Below, one piece after another: positions 35,341 through 41,938 of a stretch of DNA of 64,000 bases. The first letter of the stretch is position 1. Every line of letters begins with the position of its first letter. The notes below the pieces were generated by a model, which saw only the letters and a list, made by a program, of their open reading frames with translations, ran no database searches and was not told the DNA's origin. This DNA comes from Micromonospora violae (lineage in GTDB: Bacteria; Actinomycetota; Actinomycetes; Mycobacteriales; Micromonosporaceae): assembly GCF_004217135.1 (NCBI RefSeq), contig NZ_SHKK01000001.1, positions 2,170,001-2,234,000 on the forward strand. The letters run 5' to 3'. The translations under genes and the position numbers were made by a program.

Positions 35341-35777
35341 CTCCGCAGCTCAGCGACTTCGTCCTCGGTGATGACGGGGGCGAAGTCGAGGTACTCGCTG
35401 GGGTAGACGCCGGTGCCGGAGCGAGCCACCGTGACGAACCAGGCGCCCTGTTGGTCGAACCAGTGCGCCTGACCGGCCAGACCAAGGTCGAAGGATTCCT
35501 CGTCGGTGGAGTCGCCAGCTGCGACAATGCGCACCCACTGCCCGTCGCGCCCGTACGGCGGCTGGGGGATCACTATGTCCAGGCGGGCCTCGACGATCTG
35601 ATCCACCGGCACGCCGAACAGGCGGGCCGCACCCTGGCGTGCCACCCTGCGCACCTCCCGCAGGCTGCCGGTGCCGCCGACCAGCACCTCCCCGTCAGGT
35701 CCTTCGACCAGCACCGCGTAGGACCGATCCGGCTCATGGCGGACCCGTGCACGAAACTGCGGCGGGAGTTCAGGCAT
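35316..35777 (-). CDS. Uncharacterised protein, 153 aa, tail-to-tail with the transposase
   Basis: Not recognised. Residues 1-70 look like a small alpha/beta module (RARVRHEPDRSYAVLVEGPD; GSLREVRRVARQGAARLFGV); 75-150 form a second (YGRDGQWVRIVAAGDSTDEE; WFVTVARSGTGVYPSEYLDF). No signal peptide or membrane helix. Its stop overlaps the transposase stop by six bases, so the last residues (LARTLL) may come from the IS end. Codon use matches the chromosome. ATG 35777 has no strong ribosome site. Confidence 0.6.
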   Translation of the reverse strand: MPELPPQFRARVRHEPDRSYAVLVEGPDGEVLVGGTGSLREVRRVARQGAARLFGVPVDQIVEARLDIVIPQPPYGRDGQWVRIVAAGDSTDEESFDLGLAGQAHWFDQQGAWFVTVARSGTGVYPSEYLDFAPVITEDEVAELRSYLARTLL

Positions 35778-35821
35778 CCACCAATGATTCCTCAGCGGGG
35801 CTCGCCGAACTGCCCCAAGCT

Positions 35822-35850
35822 CGGGGCGGGGCGGGGCGGGGCGGGGCGGG
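35822..35850. repeat. CGGGG pentanucleotide repeat (possible G-quadruplex)
   Basis: Five CGGGG units plus CGGG in the intergenic region before the flavoprotein gene. A similar GGGGC run is at 11760-11785. G-runs at this spacing could fold as a quadruplex; the role is unknown. Confidence 0.7.
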
Positions 35851-35969
35851 AAGAGGGGCGGATTCTGCCCGGAACCGGATCACCGTGCCCGACGGAGCTG
35901 GCAGGCTGGGCTGGCCGCCGCGCATCAGCGGTGGCCGCCGGCGTGGCCGGTGACCGAGAGGAGCGCCCG

Positions 35970-37364
35970 GTGACCGACCAACCGGAGGAGTTCGACCTGC
36001 TCGTCGTCGGTGGCGGCAAGGCCGGGAAGACGTTGAGCATGGACGTCGCCCGATCCGGGCAGCGGGTCGCCATGGTCGAGCGCGGCATGATCGGCGGCAG
36101 CTGCATCAACGTCGCGTGCATCCCGACGAAGGCGCTGGTGACCAGCGCGCGGGCAGCCCGGCACCTGCACGACGCGTCGATGCTCGGCCTCACGGTGGAG
36201 GGCGTACGCGTCGACGTGGACCTGTTGCGCGCGCACAAGCAGGACGTGGTCGAGGGGATGGTCGCCGCCAATCGCCAGCAGTTCCTCGACTCCGGTCTGC
36301 ACCTGGTGATCGGCGAGGCCCGGTTCGTCGGCCCCCGGACCGTGCGGGTGGCACTTGCCGACGGGGGTGAGCGACTGCTGCGCGGCACCGACGTGGTGAT
36401 CAACACCGGCACTCGCCCCCACCTACCGTCGGTGCCCGGGATGGCCGAGGCCGGGGTGCTCACCAGCGACGAGTTGCTGCGCCTCGATCGACTGCCGGCC
36501 CGGCTGGTGGTGCTCGGTGGCGGCACCGTCGGAGTCGAGTTCGCGCAGATGTTCGCGGCGTTCGGCAGCGCGGTGACGCTGGTCGAGGGCGGTCCACGGT
36601 TGCTCACCCGCGAGGATCCCGACGTGAGCGACGCGGTGATGCGCGTGTTCCTCGACGACGGCATCGACGTACGGGTGGGTGTCGCGGTCGCACGGGTCGA
36701 CCGGGAGGCCGACGGTTCGCTGCGGGTGACGCTGGACGACGGCGGCGTGGTGATCGGGGACGACGTGCTGGTGGCCGCCGGCCGGGAACCGGTCACCGAA
36801 GGGCTCGGTCTGGACGTGGCTGGGGTACGGCTCAGCGAGCACGGCTTCGTGGAGGTCGACGAGCACCTGCGGACCAGCGCCGAGCGCACCTGGGCGGCCG
36901 GAGACGTCGCCGGCAGCCCCCAGTTCACCCACGTCTCGTTGGACGACTACCGGATCATCCGGGCGAACCTCGCGGGAGGCCAGCGCAGCACCGTAGACCG
37001 GCTGATCCCGTACACAATCTTCACCACCCCGGAGCTGGCGCGGGTCGGGTTGACCGAGACCGAGGCGCGCCGCGCCGGCTACGACGTCCAGGTCGCCCAC
37101 CTGCCGGTCGCCGCCATCCCCCGGGCCCGCACCCTGCGCCAGACCCAGGGCATGTGGAAGGCGGTCATCGACACCAGCACCGACCGGATTCTGGGTGCGG
37201 CGCTGCTCGGCGCCGAGGCCGGTGAGGTGATCACCTCGGTGCAGTTGGCCATGCTCGCCGGGATGCCGTGGACCGCCCTGCGGGACGCGGTCATCACCCA
37301 CCCGACCATGACCGAGGGTCTCAACCTGCTCTTCGCCTCGCTGGGGTCCCGCCCGGTCCGTTGA
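35970..37364 (+). CDS. Pyridine nucleotide-disulfide oxidoreductase (Lpd/MerA family)
   Basis: 464-residue flavoprotein. LLVVGGGKAGKTLSMDVARS binds FAD, GGSCINVACIPTKALV carries the redox Cys pair four apart, LVVLGGGTVGVEFAQMFAAF binds NAD(P)H, RTWAAGDVAGSPQFTHVS is the second FAD motif, and the C-terminal dimer domain ends with ITHPTMTEGLNLL including the active-site His-Glu pair. Length matches mercuric-reductase-like or dihydrolipoamide-dehydrogenase-like enzymes. There is no extra N-terminal heavy-metal domain and no pyruvate-dehydrogenase genes nearby, so the substrate is open. GTG 35970 follows GAGAGGAG. Confidence 0.88.
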   Translation: MTDQPEEFDLLVVGGGKAGKTLSMDVARSGQRVAMVERGMIGGSCINVACIPTKALVTSARAARHLHDASMLGLTVEGVRVDVDLLRAHKQDVVEGMVAANRQQFLDSGLHLVIGEARFVGPRTVRVALADGGERLLRGTDVVINTGTRPHLPSVPGMAEAGVLTSDELLRLDRLPARLVVLGGGTVGVEFAQMFAAFGSAVTLVEGGPRLLTREDPDVSDAVMRVFLDDGIDVRVGVAVARVDREADGSLRVTLDDGGVVIGDDVLVAAGREPVTEGLGLDVAGVRLSEHGFVEVDEHLRTSAERTWAAGDVAGSPQFTHVSLDDYRIIRANLAGGQRSTVDRLIPYTIFTTPELARVGLTETEARRAGYDVQVAHLPVAAIPRARTLRQTQGMWKAVIDTSTDRILGAALLGAEAGEVITSVQLAMLAGMPWTALRDAVITHPTMTEGLNLLFASLGSRPVR

Positions 37365-37399
37365 GTGTCGTGCGGCCCGCCCCCACAAGCGTGTGACGG

Positions 37400-38167
37400 C
37401 TACCCGGCGATCTCGTCGCGTACCCGTTGTTGGAAGGCGCGGGCCTGCGCCCCGGTGGGCGGTGGCCCGCCGTGCCGGGCGGCGACCGCTTGATGGATCA
37501 CTTCGGCCCGGTCGCCGGCGTCGATCAGCCGCTGACCGGCCGCTACCTTCGCGAGCCAGACGCCGTCGCGGTGGCGTACCAGCGACCGGCAGGCGCCGAG
37601 CACGGCGTCCTCGGTGCCGGGTGCGGGTTGGTCGGCCGGCGGGGTGGGCAGGGCCAGCCACCAGGTCAGCGCGTCGATGAGCAGCCGGCGCAGGTCGGCT
37701 GGGGCGAGGTCGGCGAACGCCTCGCCGGCTGGCGGCCCGAGCAGTGGGAGTCCACTCTGGTGCAGGATGCTGCGATCGAGGCCGTACCAGAATCGGCCGT
37801 CGGCGACCGGACGGTCGGCGGGGTCGAGGGTGCGCCGGAACGGCATGCTGGCTCCGGTGTTCAGTTCGACCTCGAAGCCGGGCTCCGGGGTGCCGGAGGC
37901 GGCCACCGCCCGGTCGTAGACGACCAACTCCAGCCCGCGCGCCGGGCAGGGCAGCGCCTCGTGTCGCAGCCGCGCGACGAGCGTCCGTTTGGTGGTCTCG
38001 GTGAGCGGCCCGGCGCTGAGCAGCGCCACGTCCACGTCGCTGCGGCCGGCCTGGTACGCCCCGAGCCCCACCGAGCCGGCCGCGTACGCGCCGACCAGGT
38101 CGGCTCCGAGGACGTCCCGGGCGGTGTTGACCAGGTCGTCGAGGTAGTGCTGAAGATCGGAATCCAC
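37400..38167 (-). CDS. Nucleotidyltransferase (ANT/aminoglycoside adenylyltransferase-like)
   Basis: 255 residues. GAYAAGSVGLGAYQAGRSDVDVALL is split by the GS-x10-DxD metal signature of the pol-beta-type nucleotidyltransferases; LELVVYDRAVA supplies the third strand and a C-terminal helical domain follows (LRRLLIDALTWWLALPTPP, SLVRHRDGVWLAKVAAGQRL). This order is that of ANT(3'')/ANT(9) enzymes. Whether it modifies an antibiotic cannot be said from sequence. It is transcribed alone between the flavoprotein and the copper-related locus. Confidence 0.8.
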   Translation of the reverse strand: MDSDLQHYLDDLVNTARDVLGADLVGAYAAGSVGLGAYQAGRSDVDVALLSAGPLTETTKRTLVARLRHEALPCPARGLELVVYDRAVAASGTPEPGFEVELNTGASMPFRRTLDPADRPVADGRFWYGLDRSILHQSGLPLLGPPAGEAFADLAPADLRRLLIDALTWWLALPTPPADQPAPGTEDAVLGACRSLVRHRDGVWLAKVAAGQRLIDAGDRAEVIHQAVAARHGGPPPTGAQARAFQQRVRDEIAG

Positions 38168-38203
38168 ACGCCATCATGGCGCACGGGTCGGAGCCGGGCG
38201 CTG

Positions 38204-39544
38204 CTACCCCGCGTAGAGCAGCAGCAGGCCGGCGACGGTGTAGGCGACCATCAGGGCCAGCAGGGGTAGTTGGCCGGCCACCGCTCGGGCCCGGGGGAAC
38301 AGGTACAGGGCTCGGTCGTGGGCGAGCAGCGTGCCGAGCAGGTGCCCGAGGATGATGACGGTGATCTGGAGGCTCGCCACCCCGGAGGGTGTGACCAGCC
38401 CGGTGTGCGGTTCCCAGTCGGCGGTGCCGAGCCAGTTCGCGCCGGTGCCCAGCGGGTCGGAGAGCAACGCGAGGGTGCGTTGACCTTCCAGGATCAGGAG
38501 CGAGTAGTAGTGCGCCACCACGTACCCCACCGCGATCGGCACGATCGAGTGGGCGATCTCGCCCGGCACCGCACGGGCTTCGGCCGCGTCGGTGCGACCG
38601 ATGCGCGCCGCGGCGCCGGTGGCGGCGAGGTACGCCAGCGCGACGGCGGCGATGACGATGCTCAGGCCGGCGCTGCCGGTGACCGCCGGGTGCAGGCCGT
38701 TCTCCTGGCTGAAGCGCAACCAGCTCGGCGCGTTGGAGAGGCTGTCGTACATGGTCGAGCCGAGCAGCACGATCACCACGGCGACCAGGCCGGGGCGGGG
38801 GCGCAGGCCGGCGATCCCGTCCAGCGGGTTGCGCCACACCAGGACGCCGTCCGCGGCCCGGCCGAGCGGGGCGAGCTGACCGATCAGGCTGCTGTACGCC
38901 TCGAACGGATCGGCCTGGTCGAACCAGCGCGCGCCGAACACCACCGCGCCGGCCAGCAGGACCACCGCATACGCGGCCAGCCAGGCGGTAATGACCGGCA
39001 GGGTGGCCCGGTCGGGGGCGACCAGTTCCAGCCAGACGAACCCGAAGAGGGTCGCGGCGGCCGGCCACCATCCGACGCTGTCGGGCAGTTCCCGGAGCCC
39101 ACGGTTCGGGTCGCGGCGGGCCGCCAACGCCGCGAGCAGGTGCACCGTTCGCAGCGGGTTGACCGCCCGCCAGACCGGTCCGAGCAGCAGCGACAGCGGT
39201 GCCAGTCCGACCCAGAGCAGCACGTAGAGCGCGCCGGCGGTCGGGTTGTCGGGGGTGTCCGGCCCGCCCAGCAGGCCGAGGCAGAACCAGGCGGCGGCGA
39301 GCAGGCCGAGCCCGCGCACGGCCCACCGGAACGCGGGCGCGTCGACGAGTCGGGCGAGCCGGTGCGGCACCGGCCGGCCGCCGGTGGCGTCCCGGTCGAG
39401 CCGGGGTTCGCGCCAGAGCAGGCCCAGCGCCACGAACGTGACGACGAGGGTCAGTGCGGCGGCGACGATGAGCTGCGGCAGTGTGATCGGCAGGTCCTGG
39501 CGGCCGCCGACGCCGTGGGCCAGCAGCGTGGGAGCGGCCGTCAT
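38204..39544 (-). CDS. Polytopic membrane protein, copper-locus partner
   Basis: 446 residues with about ten hydrophobic helices (LIVAAALTLVVTFVALGLLW; GLGLLAAAWFCLGLLGG; VITAWLAAYAVVLLAGAVVF; LSIVIAAVALAYLAATGAAA; LPLLALMVAYTVAGLLLLYA). Histidines lie within or beside helices (IAHSIVPIAVGYVVAHYYSL; VIILGHLLGTLLAHDRALYL), which may bind metal. It is not a recognised transporter family. It starts 5 bp after the stop of the cupredoxin-like lipoprotein gene and is near-certainly co-expressed with it; a divergent CopC gene completes the group. Copper transfer across the membrane is the likely theme, inferred. Confidence 0.7.
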   Translation of the reverse strand: MTAAPTLLAHGVGGRQDLPITLPQLIVAAALTLVVTFVALGLLWREPRLDRDATGGRPVPHRLARLVDAPAFRWAVRGLGLLAAAWFCLGLLGGPDTPDNPTAGALYVLLWVGLAPLSLLLGPVWRAVNPLRTVHLLAALAARRDPNRGLRELPDSVGWWPAAATLFGFVWLELVAPDRATLPVITAWLAAYAVVLLAGAVVFGARWFDQADPFEAYSSLIGQLAPLGRAADGVLVWRNPLDGIAGLRPRPGLVAVVIVLLGSTMYDSLSNAPSWLRFSQENGLHPAVTGSAGLSIVIAAVALAYLAATGAAARIGRTDAAEARAVPGEIAHSIVPIAVGYVVAHYYSLLILEGQRTLALLSDPLGTGANWLGTADWEPHTGLVTPSGVASLQITVIILGHLLGTLLAHDRALYLFPRARAVAGQLPLLALMVAYTVAGLLLLYAG

Positions 39545-39549
39545 GCTGG

Positions 39550-40026
39550 TCAGCGGACGACGAGCTGGAAGAGCACCAGCTCGGTATCGTGCGTCTCCAC
39601 CTCGAACAGCCCGGTCTTGTCGGCCCGGAACTCCACCGAGCCGGGCGTGCCGGCTGGCAGCCGGGCACCCAGGTCGTAGCCGTGCACGTGCAGTTCGTCG
39701 GGCACGTCGGAGGTGACGGTGATCCGGATCAGCTGGCCTTTACTGACGGTGACCCGTCCGGTCGGCGGATCGATTTTCCGCTTCGCGATCGTGACCGTGA
39801 TCTCCCGGTCCACGGGTGTGGCGGTGGCGGTGGCGGTGGCGCTGGGCGTGCCGGTGGCCGTGGGGGTGGGCGCGGTGGCGCTCGGCGGGGCGGCGGACGT
39901 GGGCGCCGTGGAGGGGGTGGCCACCGAGGGGTCGTCGTCCTGCCCGCAGCCGGCGAGGAGCAGGGCGGCGAGGGCGGCGGCGGTGAGGGCGGCGGAGGTG
40001 CGGGCGACGGGGGTACGGGCGAACAC
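39550..40026 (-). CDS. Cupredoxin-like lipoprotein
   Basis: 158 residues. Signal peptide with lipobox LLLAGC (Cys about residue 25), then a Ser/Thr/Ala/Pro linker (about 30-70; TPTATGTPSATATATATP). The C-terminal 85 residues are a beta-sandwich of the EfeO/cupredoxin_1 type: ITVTIAKRKIDPPTGRVTVS, VTSDVPDELHVHGYDLGARL, and LFEVETHDTELVLFQLVV. The two His of HVHGYD and the His of ETHDTE could bind copper; a classical type-1 Cys is absent. GTG 40026 follows CGGAGT. It is coupled with the membrane protein downstream. Confidence 0.78.
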   Translation of the reverse strand: MFARTPVARTSAALTAAALAALLLAGCGQDDDPSVATPSTAPTSAAPPSATAPTPTATGTPSATATATATPVDREITVTIAKRKIDPPTGRVTVSKGQLIRITVTSDVPDELHVHGYDLGARLPAGTPGSVEFRADKTGLFEVETHDTELVLFQLVVR

Positions 40027-40129
40027 GGGCGGACTCCGAACGACGCGAGGGGGACGGGTGTCGGGTTGATCGTCGGGGAGGAGAACTCTACGTCTTGTTC
40101 GGCGACGGGGAAATGACCATGATGAACGA

Positions 40130-40990
40130 ATGCGATCGAGGCTGGTCACTGTGCGTAAGGTCCTGAGTCGTGCCGTGGCGGCGCTGGCGGCGACAGCGGT
40201 GGTGACGCTGCTCCTGCCGGTCGCCCCGGCATCCGCGCACGGCCAGTTGGCGACCTCGACTCCGCTGACCGGCACCGTGGTACGCGAGCCGCTGACCCAG
40301 TTGGCCTTGTACTTCACCGAGCAGCCGGCCGCCAACGCGCACTTCGCCATCACCGGGCCGGGCGGGTCGCGGGTGGACAATGGCTGGTCCTACGGTGAGC
40401 CGAAGCGGCTGGACAAGCCGGTCACCGAATATTTCATGGTCAACGGCGTGTTCGAGCCACGGCTTTACCACACCGGCTTCCCGGCCATGGTGACCGTTGC
40501 CCACTGGCCGGCGAAGGGCCGCTACACCGCCAGCTACCTCTCGGTCGCCTCCGACGGTGAGGCGGTACGGGGCGAGGTGACCTTCGATTACCAGGGTCCG
40601 GGCACGGCGGCGCCGGCCGGCTGGTCGGCGCCGACGGCGGGGCCGGATCCGGCGCTGCTCGCCCAGGCCGAGGGCGGGCACTCGACCAACGCCGGGGCCA
40701 CCGGCAGCCCGGTGGCCGCCACCGACGCTCCGGCGACCGACCCGGCCGGTGCCGCGCCGGAGCAGCGCGGCGGTGGGTTCCCGGCCTGGCTGGTCCCGGT
40801 CCTGATCGTCGTCGTGGTCTCGGTGATCGTGTTGGCGGCGGCCCGCCGTCGACCCGCCACGCGCGGAGCTACCACGCCGAGCCGTCGCCCGGCCGGCTCG
40901 GCAGGCAAGGGCGGCACCCCGGGCCGCAGGGCCGCCACGCCGGCCCGCAAGCCCGGCAATCGGTCCAGCGGTTCGCGCGGACGGCGGTAG
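40130..40990 (+). CDS. CopC-domain copper-binding protein with C-terminal membrane anchor
   Basis: 286 residues. Signal peptide to ASA (36); the mature protein would begin with His37 (HGQLATSTPL), the N-terminal His typical of CopC copper(II) sites. The CopC sandwich extends to about 160 (LYFTEQPAANAHFAITGPGG; YTASYLSVASDGEAVRGEVT). A low-complexity stretch follows, then the helix AWLVPVLIVVVVSVIVLAAA and a very basic tail (RRRPATRGATTPSRRPAGSA). It should bind Cu outside the membrane. ATG 40130 lacks a clear ribosome site; GTG 40151 is an alternative. Divergent from the lipoprotein/membrane-protein pair. Confidence 0.82.
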   Translation: MRSRLVTVRKVLSRAVAALAATAVVTLLLPVAPASAHGQLATSTPLTGTVVREPLTQLALYFTEQPAANAHFAITGPGGSRVDNGWSYGEPKRLDKPVTEYFMVNGVFEPRLYHTGFPAMVTVAHWPAKGRYTASYLSVASDGEAVRGEVTFDYQGPGTAAPAGWSAPTAGPDPALLAQAEGGHSTNAGATGSPVAATDAPATDPAGAAPEQRGGGFPAWLVPVLIVVVVSVIVLAAARRRPATRGATTPSRRPAGSAGKGGTPGRRAATPARKPGNRSSGSRGRR

Positions 40991-41024
40991 GCCGGTCCGA
41001 CGCGGGCCGGCACCTGGCAGGGTG

Positions 41025-41542
41025 TCAGGATCGAGCCGTCTCCCAGTGCGTTGGGCGGCCGCCTGCTCCGCCCAGCCACGTCGACAGCGGTCCCTGACTC
41101 CGTCCTACGGATCGGCGCATGGCATTGACCAAGGCCAGTTGCGCCCGGGCCGGCGCCACCATCGCCTGCTCGAACTGATCCTGCGAGAGTGGCGCGGTCG
41201 TCGTGTCCACCCCTGCGGTGACGTCCAAGAGTCGCTGCACCGCGTGGCCGAAGTTTTCGATCTCGGCGGTGACCGCGCTCGGGGCGACGAGGCTGGCTGA
41301 CATCAGTGCGGCGCTCCACGCCCCCAGTCATAGTCCCAGGCCGTGCGTCCCAAGTGAGCGCGCCGCAAGATCATCGAGAACGTGGCGTACTCACGCAGCA
41401 GGTCCTGGTAGGCCACGAGTTGCCGGTCCCGTAGCCAGTGTCGGTCCTGGGCACGGCGGGTGAGCAGTCCGCCGACGAAAACCCCGACGGTCGCCGAGAG
41501 CGCGCCGCCAAGCGTCGTGACAGCGATATCCAGCAACGCCAT
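41025..41542 (-). pseudogene. Frameshifted gene for a roughly 170-aa membrane-anchored protein of unknown function
   Basis: Two short frames overlap by ATGA: 41303-41542 (79 aa, MALLDIAVTTLGGALSATVG, GGAGG upstream) and 41025-41303 (92 aa, MSASLVAPSAVTAEIENFGH). The first ends in RGAPH right after AWDYDW. Removing one base from the C5 run at 41321-41325 joins the frames as DWAWSAALMSASLVAP, giving a continuous protein with an N-terminal membrane helix (GALSATVGVFVGGLL) and helices behind it. A single-base insertion, or a sequencing error in the homopolymer, explains this better than two genes. Function not recognised. Confidence 0.65.
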
Positions 41543-41938
41543 GACACCTCCCCGGTGACCGCCCGGCACGAGCATCGATGATCGAGGGCCTCGTCGTCAA
41601 CGCGGCACAAGCAGCGTTGCGCGGCGTTGGGCTTGCGGTGGACCGCCTTGTCGACGGCCGCTGGCGGCGCTACCCCTGCCGACCCGGGCGGCAGGCCGGT
41701 GCGCCCGGCATTCTTCGCGTACCCTCACGAACTTTCGCACGGACATAGGAAACTTTTGATGTATCGAGGCGAAGCCATGGACAGTCCCATCGAAACGCCT
41801 TAATGTCTCGACCCATCACCCGGTGTTTCCGCACTGTCTCTCGTCGGCGTCGAGGACGTTACGGAGCCGGGGCCGACGGTCATCCTCACCGCTGAACCAC
41901 GCCGGCCGTCGGACACTCCACTGCCTCCTGGAGGAACG
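41543..41938. other. 396-bp intergenic region without a supported gene
   Basis: Divergent interval between the frameshifted gene and the secreted PA14 protein. A 56-codon ATG frame (41578-41748) starts MIEGLVVNAAQAALRGVGLA but has no ribosome site and a basic, composition-driven tail; it is not accepted. An AT-richer stretch (41735-41800) probably carries the promoter for 41939. Confidence 0.6.

Noticed and set aside
36423..39668. 1081-codon minus-strand frame across the flavoprotein, nucleotidyltransferase and membrane-protein genes
   Set aside because: It crosses three well-supported genes on both strands and is Arg/Pro-rich; composition artefact.
41578..41748. 56-codon ATG frame in the intergenic region before the PA14 protein
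   Set aside because: No ribosome site, no recognised motif, basic composition-driven tail.
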